A stretch of DNA of 5,610 nucleotides from CAYSLA01 sp964431685 (GTDB lineage Bacteria > Armatimonadota > UBA5829): positions 1 through 5,610 of the forward strand of contig CAYSLA010000204.1 of assembly GCA_964431685.1 (NCBI GenBank), read 5' to 3'. Positions 1 through 5,610 of this stretch are shown here, one piece after another. The first letter of the stretch is position 1; each line of letters opens with the position of its first letter. The notes below the pieces were generated by a model. That model saw nothing but the letters and a program-made list of their open reading frames with translations. It had not been told where the DNA came from and did not search any database. Made by a program: the position numbers and the translations under genes.

Positions 1-1
1 G

Positions 2-34
2 CTGGACAGCTACTGCGCCGAGCTACTACAATAG
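2..34 (+). CDS. Possible 3' tail of an upstream gene (partial)
   Basis: The first ten codons of the window read LDSYCAELLQ and end in TAG at 32-34. They are in the same frame as the glycosidase-like gene that follows, with no other stop between the window edge and that TAG. This would fit the C-terminus of an upstream co-directional gene. Ten residues are too few to recognise a family, so the call rests only on an open frame and on the next gene seeming to begin soon after. It could equally be non-coding leader sequence. Confidence 0.3.
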   Translation: MDSYCAELLQ

Positions 35-91
35 GTGTCTCTGCCGGGTATCTCCGGCGATCGGATACGAGAGAAGGGAATGGTTCGAGCA

Positions 92-1435
92 ATGTACGAT
101 CCTGATCTACACCTGTTCGGCAGCGATGACGAGATAGTCATCCGCGAGCGACTATACCGTATGACTCAGACGGTGAGGAAGGAAACGGCTGGCCCTGTTC
201 TGGCCGCAAACGGCGAAGATGAAGGCACTGCCATCGGTTGGTCGACCGTTGTCTACGATCGTGAGGCGTGCGAGTTCAAAGTTTGGTACGTGCCACACCA
301 GGACACCAGAATACGACTGGCAGTGTCAAAGGACTGCCTGCAGTGGAGCAGGCGGGGAATGGCGGTTCCTGATGGTCCTGTCCGCAAGTGCGACGCTCTG
401 GGCTTGGTGGACGTCGGAAGAAGCGTGGATCGCTGGTTCGGCGATGCCAGATTGCTTGGATTCTGCTATCTGGCGGGAGCAGATCCGGGGTGGGGCGACG
501 CAGGGCTGCATTCGGTGAAATCGGTTGACGGCGAGCGCCTGGAGATAAATCCATCTGGCATCATCCCCGGCGCCGGAGACCGTTCGAGCATGTTCTACGA
601 CGACGTTCTTGACGAGTACTGGCTGATCAGCCGCAGGCATCGGCTAGGTTTTCCGGGGATGAGGCTGGAGGAGATCAGTCGTGGCAGGACAGCCAACCTG
701 TGGAAGAGCCGGAACCTCGTGGACTGGGAAGATTTCGGGACCATCATCAGCTACGACGATGCGGATGACCCGGATGTGCAGATCTACGGGATGCAGCCGT
801 TCAGGTGTGGCAGAGGCTTTGCCGCGTTGGTTGAGATGTACCATCTGAACATCGAGCGTTTGGACACCCAGCTTGCCTACAGTGAGGACGGCATCAAGTG
901 GCATCGGACCGACGGAAGAACACCGGTCATTCCATTGGGCGGTGAAGGCGCGTGGGACTCCCACTGGACAGTTCCGACCATTAACTCGCCGATTCCCTGG
1001 GGCGACAGGCTCCTGGTCCCGTATATTGGGGCCGGTACAAAGCACGGGTCCGGTATCCGCCATCGCAGGGGAGTTGGGTTGGCCTCGATACGCAAGGACG
1101 GGTGGATAAGCCTCGAGGCAGGCCGGGTCGAGGGCAAGTTGGTCACCAAGAAGCTGCCGCTCGATAAACCGATGAGACTGGAAGTCAACGCCGACGTTCA
1201 TAGTGGTTTCCTCGCCGTCGATGTCATATCGACAGTTCCTGGCAAAGTCTTCGACCCAGTGCCCGGCTATGAGGCCGAGAAGAGCCGGATAGAGAACACG
1301 GATTCCGTTTGCCATCGCGTCACTTGGGCAGACAAGGAGGTGGTGCGGCCAATAGACGGCGAGGCGTGTTATCTGCGTTTCACAATGTACCAGGGATCGC
1401 TCTTCTCGTACAGGTGGAGCGAAGCGGGCACATAG
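92..1435 (+). CDS. GH32/GH43-like five-bladed beta-propeller protein
   Basis: Predicted glycoside hydrolase-like protein of the GH32/43/68 five-bladed propeller superfamily, about 447 residues from ATG 92. Visible are propeller-blade repeats: a GPVLAANG strand (34-41), VYDREACEFKVWY (54-66), SMFYDDVLDEYWLISR (167-181), VQIYGMQPF (229-237), AYSEDGIKW (262-270) and a late WGDRLLVPYIGAG blade (about 303-315). These match the pattern of bacterial proteins annotated as GH32 N-terminal-domain or hypothetical glycosidases. Residues of about 342-442 (PLDKPMRLEVNAD to LRFTMYQGSLFSYRW) look like the C-terminal beta-sandwich common in that group. No signal peptide or membrane segment is seen, so a cytoplasmic location is likely. 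Catalytic acids cannot be assigned with confidence and the substrate is unknown. Start choice: GTG 35 has no ribosome binding site; ATG 80 directly abuts the purine run GAGAAGGGA (71-79); ATG 92 lies 12 nt after it and begins where such proteins usually begin. It probably shares a transcript with the next gene. Confidence 0.75.
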   Translation: MYDPDLHLFGSDDEIVIRERLYRMTQTVRKETAGPVLAANGEDEGTAIGWSTVVYDREACEFKVWYVPHQDTRIRLAVSKDCLQWSRRGMAVPDGPVRKCDALGLVDVGRSVDRWFGDARLLGFCYLAGADPGWGDAGLHSVKSVDGERLEINPSGIIPGAGDRSSMFYDDVLDEYWLISRRHRLGFPGMRLEEISRGRTANLWKSRNLVDWEDFGTIISYDDADDPDVQIYGMQPFRCGRGFAALVEMYHLNIERLDTQLAYSEDGIKWHRTDGRTPVIPLGGEGAWDSHWTVPTINSPIPWGDRLLVPYIGAGTKHGSGIRHRRGVGLASIRKDGWISLEAGRVEGKLVTKKLPLDKPMRLEVNADVHSGFLAVDVISTVPGKVFDPVPGYEAEKSRIENTDSVCHRVTWADKEVVRPIDGEACYLRFTMYQGSLFSYRWSEAGT

Positions 1436-1524
1436 CGTCCGGCGACGTCTCCAACCGGGCTCTGACGATTCGGTCTCGGAGGCCACCGTGTGCAGGCAAG
1501 ATGCCCGCACCACACTTACTCATA

Positions 1525-1530
1525 GAGGAA
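1525..1530 (+). promoter_or_regulatory. Ribosome binding site GAGGAA deciding the start of the second glycosidase gene
   Basis: GAGGAA lies 6 nt before GTG 1537, an optimal Shine-Dalgarno distance. The ATG candidates at 1309 and 1501 have no comparable site, and the first would overlap the preceding gene by 127 bp. This favours GTG 1537 as the initiation codon. Confidence 0.6.
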
Positions 1531-1536
1531 AGCAGC

Positions 1537-3060
1537 GTGCAGCTTAGCTACTGCCCTTCGGGGATGAACTTCTGGGACCTGTGGTTCGCCGAGCACCGGG
1601 GCACGGTGCATATGTTCTATCAGCAGGGTCTGGCCCCAGGATCGCATTGCGCCCCCAACCTGGGCGACTACATCGGCCATGCCGAGTCAAACGACCTCAT
1701 CACCTGGCGAGAACTCCCCCCAGCCCTGGGGCCTGGTCCGGAGCCTGGACTAGAGGACATGTGGCCGTGGACTGGCTGCGCCATCGCCCGCGAAGACCAG
1801 TGCTACATGTTCTATACTATGCGCGCAAGCAGAGAGCAGGGGCGGCTGGAGCGCACAGGCCTGGCCACAAGCGAGGACTTCCGGCACTGGGAGCGTTACC
1901 CTGGTAACCCGGTCATCGAGACTGATTCCAGGTGGTATCTTAGTGCGAGTGACTTCCCTGAGTTTGGCCGGATCGACTGCCGTGATCTCATTGTTGTGGC
2001 GGATCCTGAGGAGGGAGGATGGGTTGGGTACTTCGCGGCGCGCGTGCCTGCCGCAGAACAGGCGGAGACCTCGGTGATAGCTGCTGCCAGGACGAATGAT
2101 CTTGTGCACTGGGAGGTTATTCCGCCGGCGTTTATCCCCGAGAAGTACGGCACGATAGAGGTGCCTGATGTCTTCTACCTCGACGGCAGGTGGTATATGA
2201 CTTGCTACACGGGGACCGGCCACGGCAATCGCGGGATATTCTCCGACCCGCACGTGCTCAGAGGCTCGATATACGCCGTATCCGACCGTCTGGAGGGCCC
2301 ATTTCGCGAGATAGAGGGCGACAACGTATTTGATGGTGCCGCTCCGCTTCTCAACTCGAGCAGGAGCCTTCTTTTCGAGGGTGAACGATATGTGTTCACC
2401 ACGAATCCTACGATGGACAACCGGACGGCACTATCGCCGCCGATGGTCGCAAAGGCCCTGCCGGATGGCCGCCTGAGGCTTGCATACAGTCCCCGCGGCG
2501 TGGCCTGGAGACGCGAAACGATTGTCTCGCCCGGTGAGGTCCAGCCCATCAAGAGCTTGCCGTTCAGCATTGGGTTCTGGGATCACCATCTTGCCGGCCG
2601 CTGGGAGATTGTTTCGGGACAGTATGTGGGCTCATCACGAACTGGATGGCAGGTGGCCGATCTGGGAACCGCTTCCGAGGATGTCGAAGTTGAGTGTAGG
2701 GTGGCCTTGCACGATGGCGTGGCAGCGGGACTGGTTCTCAGGCGGGATGCCAGCGATATCGGGACGGATGGAGACATTGCAGTTCTCCTCGACGCCGCGG
2801 CCGGGCAGGTCACAGTGGGGCGGCTGCCGGTCTTAAGCGAGACCTATGTGAGAAATCACCCCATTCAGGCGGGACGGGAATACCACTTGCGAGTATGCAG
2901 ACGCGGGCTGCGCTGTGAAGTCTACGTGGATGATATTCTGGTGATGCAGTGCGCGCTTGAGCCGGTTGAGTCACTATCGCCGGGCATTGGGCTGATTGTG
3001 GACCGCGCTGAGGCGTCCATCTCTGGGCTGGCCGCTTACAGGCTGGGCGTGCCGGTATGA
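1537..3060 (+). CDS. GH32-family-like glycosidase with C-terminal concanavalin-like beta-sandwich
   Basis: Predicted glycoside hydrolase of clan GH-J type, about 507 residues from GTG 1537. The N-terminal five-bladed propeller (about 8-335) opens with NFWDLWF, giving Asp14 at the position of the GH32 nucleophile. WTG follows at 78-80, CRDL at 148-151 stands where GH32 enzymes have the transition-state-stabilising RDP (Asp150), and IEVPDVFYLDGRWYM supplies Glu208 at the acid/base position. Repeated blade motifs such as SNDLITW, SEDFRHW and TNDLVHW are clear. From about Trp348 (FWDHHLAGRWEIVSG) to the end is a second domain resembling a LamG or GH32 C-terminal beta-sandwich, with the typical EVYVDDILVMQ strand near its end. 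This two-domain layout matches beta-fructosidase-like enzymes, but fructan specificity is not shown. No signal peptide is visible, so it is probably cytoplasmic. It lies 101 bp after the preceding propeller gene and likely belongs to the same operon. ATG 1501 is the main alternative start and would add 12 residues. Confidence 0.8.
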   Translation: MQLSYCPSGMNFWDLWFAEHRGTVHMFYQQGLAPGSHCAPNLGDYIGHAESNDLITWRELPPALGPGPEPGLEDMWPWTGCAIAREDQCYMFYTMRASREQGRLERTGLATSEDFRHWERYPGNPVIETDSRWYLSASDFPEFGRIDCRDLIVVADPEEGGWVGYFAARVPAAEQAETSVIAAARTNDLVHWEVIPPAFIPEKYGTIEVPDVFYLDGRWYMTCYTGTGHGNRGIFSDPHVLRGSIYAVSDRLEGPFREIEGDNVFDGAAPLLNSSRSLLFEGERYVFTTNPTMDNRTALSPPMVAKALPDGRLRLAYSPRGVAWRRETIVSPGEVQPIKSLPFSIGFWDHHLAGRWEIVSGQYVGSSRTGWQVADLGTASEDVEVECRVALHDGVAAGLVLRRDASDIGTDGDIAVLLDAAAGQVTVGRLPVLSETYVRNHPIQAGREYHLRVCRRGLRCEVYVDDILVMQCALEPVESLSPGIGLIVDRAEASISGLAAYRLGVPV

Positions 3061-3112
3061 GCCTTAGAGGGCGACTCGCGAAGCACCCACGCGGCAGGAA
3101 TTCCCACGGACA

Positions 3113-4203
3113 GTGTCATTGCTGTATAATGCGTTCGACGGGCAATCGACGTCGGAGACTTGGTTGAACTACATTGGATCAAAATACAGCCTGCTGCCTT
3201 TCATCGAGTCCATACTTGACCGCATTACGGATGGCAGTGAGACGGTGGCGTGCGATATCTTCGCCGGCACAGGAGCGGTCGGGCGCCTTCTAAAGAGAAG
3301 AGGACTGCGCGTAACTGCAAACGATATTCAGCACTACGCTTATGTCCTGAATCGCGCGTACATTCAGATCAACTCCGAGCCGGACTTTACGCGGCTGGTC
3401 AGTTTGTTGTCGCATCTGAGAATGCCGGTTCTTGAACTGGACAGCGTGTGCACCGCTGGAGAAGCGTTGGGTCTGGTCAACGCCATACCCGGTATACCCG
3501 GCTTCATATCATCGACGTACGGCCCGGACGGTGATCGGCGCTACTTCGCTCAGGACAACGCGCAGCGAGCCGATGCCATCAGGCAGTCCATCGACGGATG
3601 GCTCGATAATGGAGTAGTCGATGAAGACGGATACTACTACATATTGTGCTCCCTGCTCGAGGCTATTGACAAAGTAGCCAACACTGCGAGCGTGTACGGG
3701 GCCTACCTCAAGCGGTTCAAACGCAGCTCGCTCAAACCGATGACGATGGAGCCCATAGGGATAACAAACGGAGTGGAAGGGTGCCTGGCAACGCGAATGG
3801 ACGCCAACGAGCTTGTTCGCGAGATCGACTGCGACATACTCTACGTCGATCCTCCGTATAACCACAGGCAATACGGAGCGAACTACCACGTTCTGGAGAC
3901 TATCGCACGATATGACTCACCTGGTGTTAAGGGGGTTGCCGGTCTGCGTGACTATACATCCAGCGACTACTGCAAACGCAACCACGCACTCGGGGCATTC
4001 GAGGATCTGATAGGAAACGCAAAGGCCAGGCACATACTGGTCAGCTACAACAACGAAGGCATACTGAGTCTGGGTCAGATCAAAAAAGTGCTCTCAAAAA
4101 GAGGCGACCCCATCACCCACGCCAAGACCTATGGCCGCTACAAAGCCGACAATGGCAGGGCGTACCTCCACGACTCGACAATAGAGTATCTACACCACGT
4201 GCG
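3113..4203 (+). CDS. Adenine-specific DNA methyltransferase, D12 class (3' end lost in gap)
   Basis: Predicted S-adenosylmethionine-dependent N6-adenine DNA methyltransferase, 364 residues visible. Motif X is YIGSK (20-24), motif I is DIFAGTG (48-54, cofactor binding), an acidic ND at 70-71 follows the next strand, and the catalytic DPPY is at 246-249 in YVDPPYNHRQYGANYH. A strand with VSYNNEG at 310-316 follows. The order X, I, long target-recognition region, DPPY is that of class alpha enzymes. The DPPYNxRQYxxNYHxLE signature is shared by type II modification enzymes; I recall M.NlaIII-like enzymes as similar, but the recognition sequence cannot be read here. The frame enters the 100-N gap with its last visible codon CGN (Arg), close to where such proteins end, so little is missing. 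GTG 3113 has AGGAA 12 nt upstream; TTG 3164, preceded by GGAG at 6 nt, would start the protein right at NYIGSK and is a real alternative. No restriction enzyme gene is visible beside it, so it is either solitary or its partner lies in the gap or outside the window. Confidence 0.85.
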
Positions 4204-4303
4204 NNNNNNNNNNNNNNNNNNNNNNNNNNNNNNNNNNNNNNNNNNNNNNNNNNNNNNNNNNNNNNNNNNNNNNNNNNNNNNNNNNNNNNNNNNNNNNNNN
4301 NNN
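4204..4303. other. Assembly gap of exactly 100 N
   Basis: Exactly 100 consecutive N, the conventional placeholder for a scaffold gap of unknown length. The methyltransferase enters it from the left and the lipoprotein gene from the right on the opposite strand, so both 3' ends and any terminators lie inside. Open frames that appear to cross the gap are artefacts of translating N. Confidence 0.97.
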
Positions 4304-5043
4304 GTGGCTGCAACGACCACTCCGAAAAGGACTCCGGCCGAAGGATTTGCATTCACCTGCACCATCGCCGACGCCCAGGCGGACCCGAGGTGAGCACGCA
4401 CATACCCGGTGCCGGACCTCTCAGCGATGAACAGCCCCTCCGCGGTAATCCTCCCGACTATGGTTCCACCCGGCGAAGCCGGCTCCACTGTCCAGAAAGC
4501 GCTCATTGGTCGGCTGCCGCCCATCGTGACAGCCGTAAACTCTCCGGTCTGGCCCACCAGCATTGTCGGAGGCGGGAAGACTACTGTTATTGATGTTGGA
4601 GCTTTCTCCGAATTGGGAATCAGGGTGGCGCTCAGGAATTCCACTCGGCTTCCAACGCGGAAAGGCACATCGACGGACTTGTGGGTCGCAGACCCTTCGC
4701 CCATCCGTATGACGTAGCTTCCGTCCGGCAGATCGCCAAGAAAGTACCTGCCCGAAGCATCGGATCTGGCCGTCCGCACAACGGTCGTTGCGGAGGAGTC
4801 GAGGGCTGCTACTTTGACGTCTGCCAGTCGTCCTTTGGTTACCGCATCTCGAACGAGACCTGTTAAGACGCGTGTGTATGGCAAAGTCCCAGGCGGGGGA
4901 GGGGGAATAGGTCCGCTGGCAGAGGTGCCGCCTCCACCCCCGCAACCTGCGCACAACGCCAGTATTAATGCACTCGACAGAAGCATTGAGAGTCGAACAA
5001 ATGAAAACCCAGTCCGTCTGCGATTCAGAACGCGAGCCTGCAT
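4304..5043 (-). CDS. Lipoprotein with carboxypeptidase-regulatory-like and Ig-like domains (3' end lost in gap)
   Basis: Predicted exported lipoprotein, 246 residues visible from ATG 5043. The N-terminus has a basic n-region (RRR at 8-10), a hydrophobic stretch MLLSSALILALCAG (20-33) and a lipobox-like LCAGC with Cys34 as the likely lipidated residue; Cys at -3 is atypical, where Leu is usual. A G- and P-rich linker (35-52) follows, then a carboxypeptidase regulatory-like fold (about 58-145) with the hallmark DASGRYFLGDLPDGSYVI, then a bacterial Ig-like domain (about 147-232) containing ITAEGLFIAERSGTGYVRA. These are surface-exposed adhesive or structural modules; no enzymatic domain is visible before the gap, and the full protein may carry more repeats. 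ATG 5043 is preferred over GTG 5052, because AAGGTGG (5055-5049) sits 5 nt before the ATG and overlaps the GTG. It converges on the methyltransferase gene and has its own upstream promoter candidate. Confidence 0.78.
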
Positions 5044-5048
5044 ACATT

Positions 5049-5055
5049 CCACCTT
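5049..5055 (-). promoter_or_regulatory. Ribosome binding site AAGGTGG of the lipoprotein gene
   Basis: On the minus strand AAGGTGG precedes ATG 5043 with a 5-nt spacer. It overlaps the alternative GTG at 5052-5050, which settles the start in favour of the ATG. Confidence 0.6.
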
Positions 5056-5115
5056 CTTTCCACCCGGATACCTGTCTGGTCTGAAACGTTGGCGTTCACA
5101 CCTTACGGCAACTGA

Positions 5116-5144
5116 AATATACCACTGGCTCGCTGGAAAAGCAA
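5116..5144 (-). promoter_or_regulatory. Candidate sigma70-type promoter of the lipoprotein gene
   Basis: Reading the minus strand, TTGCTT (5144-5139) and TATATT (5121-5116) are separated by 17 bp. The -10 matches the consensus at five of six bases and the -35 at three. Transcription would start near 5109 and leave a leader of roughly 65 nt before ATG 5043. The position fits, but the -35 is weak. Confidence 0.4.
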
Positions 5145-5155
5145 GTGCTTAGCTC

Positions 5156-5314
5156 TTGCATCTTGACAGTACCGTCCAGAGTGCGGCTGTGTTCACCGAA
5201 GACTACTCCGAAGCTCACGATGCCGCCCCGGCCGAAATTCCGGAACCCACGGGGATTCTGGGGCTGTTAGCCGGCATTTGCGGGCTTGTAGGTTCTGCGC
5301 GGCGGAAAAGGTAG
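5156..5314 (+). CDS. Short open frame ending in a PEP-CTERM sorting signal, probably a gene remnant
   Basis: The frame ending at TAG 5312-5314 finishes with all three parts of a PEP-CTERM (exosortase substrate) signal: EIPEPTG, a hydrophobic helix GILGLLAGICGLVG, and a basic tail ARRKR. In known systems this tail tethers an exported protein in the membrane until an exosortase processes it. The preceding residues (LDSTVQSAAVFTEDYSEAHD) look like ordinary coding sequence, but the frame is closed by TAG at 5150-5152 and the putative promoter of the divergent lipoprotein gene lies just before. At most 52 residues fit, from TTG 5156; GTG 5189 would give 41. There is no export signal peptide, which a PEP-CTERM protein needs, and no good ribosome binding site. 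I therefore infer a 3' fragment left by deletion or rearrangement, although an assembly error or a real small protein is possible. The signal is secure; the start is not. Confidence 0.55.
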   Translation: MHLDSTVQSAAVFTEDYSEAHDAAPAEIPEPTGILGLLAGICGLVGSARRKR

Positions 5315-5338
5315 TAACAGTTGTTCGTCGTTCTTCTC

Positions 5339-5377
5339 GAACTGTGCCGCCGGCCAACGCAGCCGGGGGCACAGTTC
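5339..5377 (+). terminator. Strong hairpin, possible terminator after the PEP-CTERM frame
   Basis: GAACTGTGCC (5339-5348) pairs perfectly with GGCACAGTTC (5368-5377). After one G-G mismatch, CCGGC (5350-5354) pairs with GCCGG (5362-5366), closing a 7-nt loop. It begins 25 nt after the TAG at 5314, as expected for a transcription terminator. The following bases (TTGTGGTT) are not a clean T-run, so it may be rho-assisted or a transcript-stabilising structure instead. Confidence 0.45.
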
Positions 5378-5476
5378 TTGTGGTTCGGCAAGCTTCGATT
5401 GGTGTGTCAGCGGACCGCCCCAGTCGTCTCCATCTGCTGGAATTTGAGCTTGATTACTGCCGCCGAAAAACGGCTG

Positions 5477-5505
5477 TTGACAGTTTTGCCGTTGGCCAAT
5501 ATAAT
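5477..5505 (+). promoter_or_regulatory. Perfect consensus sigma70 promoter of the tRNA-Thr gene
   Basis: TTGACA (5477-5482) and TATAAT (5500-5505) both match the housekeeping consensus at every base and are separated by exactly 17 bp. Initiation near 5512 would give a leader of about 23 nt before the tRNA at 5535. The bases just after the -10 are AT-rich (ATATGA), so the GC-rich discriminator of stringently controlled stable-RNA promoters is absent. Confidence 0.85.
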
Positions 5506-5534
5506 ATATGAGGCTGGCGCTTGCGCTCGCCTGC

Positions 5535-5610
5535 GCCGACGTAGCTCAATTGGCAGAGCAGAGGTTTTGTAAACCTCAGGTTGCGGGTTCGAGTCCCATC
5601 GTCGGCTCCA
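5535..5610 (+). tRNA. tRNA-Thr (anticodon TGT)
   Basis: A complete 76-nt cloverleaf with encoded CCA. The acceptor stem GCCGACG/CGTCGGC (5535-5541 with 5600-5606) is fully paired, the D stem is GCTC/GAGC (5544-5547 with 5556-5559), and the anticodon stem is GAGGT/ACCTC (5561-5565 with 5573-5577). The loop TTTGTAA places TGT at 34-36 (5568-5570), which reads ACA and specifies threonine. The T loop is TTCGAGT. The T stem GCGGG/CCCAT (5583-5587 with 5595-5599) is imperfect, with one G-U pair and one C-A mismatch. The discriminator base is T5607, followed by CCA 5608-5610 at the window edge. It is read from the consensus promoter just upstream; further tRNA genes could follow outside the window. 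Confidence 0.95.

Noticed and set aside
644..1513. 289-codon open frame on the minus strand
   Set aside because: It is antisense to the first propeller gene, and its translation shows no domain pattern; the plus strand has clear blade motifs.
1309..1536. N-terminal extension of the second glycosidase back to ATG 1309 or ATG 1501
   Set aside because: The extension from 1309 overlaps the preceding gene by 127 bp and is Arg/Gly-rich, unlike a propeller. ATG 1501 lacks a good ribosome binding site, whereas GTG 1537 has GAGGAA at 6 nt. ATG 1501 remains possible.
3057..3167. 36-codon frame overlapping the glycosidase stop as ATGA
   Set aside because: The ATGA overlap suggests translational coupling, but the product is Arg-rich and nondescript and overlaps the methyltransferase N-terminus in another frame.
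4138..4203. Apparent continuation of the lipoprotein frame to 4138
   Set aside because: The part left of the gap is antisense to the methyltransferase coding sequence and its phase across N is arbitrary.
4204..4393. Apparent continuation of the methyltransferase frame beyond the gap to 4393
   Set aside because: It exists only because N codons do not stop translation. The sequence after the gap is antisense to the lipoprotein gene.
4814..5152. Plus-strand frame ending at TAG 5150, in the same frame as the PEP-CTERM tail, as an amber-split gene
   Set aside because: It is antisense to the lipoprotein signal peptide and linker; the proline and glycine runs are the complement of that linker. It does not resemble the body of a PEP-CTERM protein.
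5163..5191. TTGACA at 5163-5168 as a second promoter
   Set aside because: No acceptable -10 lies 15-19 bp downstream (GCTGTG at 17 bp), and the sequence is inside the coding-like PEP-CTERM frame.
5462..5474. Small hairpin GCCG-AAAAA-CGGC
   Set aside because: Only four base pairs and no T-run directly after; it is likely chance, and sits just before the tRNA promoter.

Overview
The window looks like a contig-joined piece of a moderately GC-rich bacterial genome, probably a metagenome assembly because it carries a gap of exactly 100 N. The mix of cytosolic-looking five-bladed-propeller glycosidase-family proteins, a PEP-CTERM sorting signal and a lipoprotein with carboxypeptidase-regulatory and Ig-like modules suits Armatimonadota, Planctomycetota or Verrucomicrobiota. 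That placement is inference; no marker gene fixes the phylum.

Layout on the + strand: a possible ten-codon tail of an upstream gene (2-34); a GH32/43-like propeller protein (about 92-1435); a second, different GH32-like propeller with a C-terminal beta-sandwich (about 1537-3060), with a strong ribosome binding site deciding its start; and a class alpha (D12-type) adenine-specific DNA methyltransferase (3113 into the gap at 4204). After the gap, on the - strand, lies the 5' part of a lipoprotein gene (5043 down to 4304). Its promoter and ribosome binding site are visible at 5049-5144. The methyltransferase and lipoprotein genes converge on the gap and both lose their 3' ends in it.

The right end (5153-5610) holds a short open frame ending in a textbook PEP-CTERM sorting signal but with no protein body before it, then a strong hairpin, then a perfect TTGACA-17-TATAAT promoter driving a complete tRNA-Thr(UGU) gene with encoded CCA at the very end of the window.

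The two propeller genes are co-directional, about 100 bp apart, and plausibly one transcription unit for processing oligosaccharides in the cytoplasm. The methyltransferase follows 52 bp later, but nothing links its function to theirs; a partner restriction enzyme is not visible and could only be in the gap or outside the window. I found no CRISPR array, transposase, insertion sequence or clear new multi-gene system. The points most worth a second look are the orphan PEP-CTERM tail and the methyltransferase interrupted by the gap.
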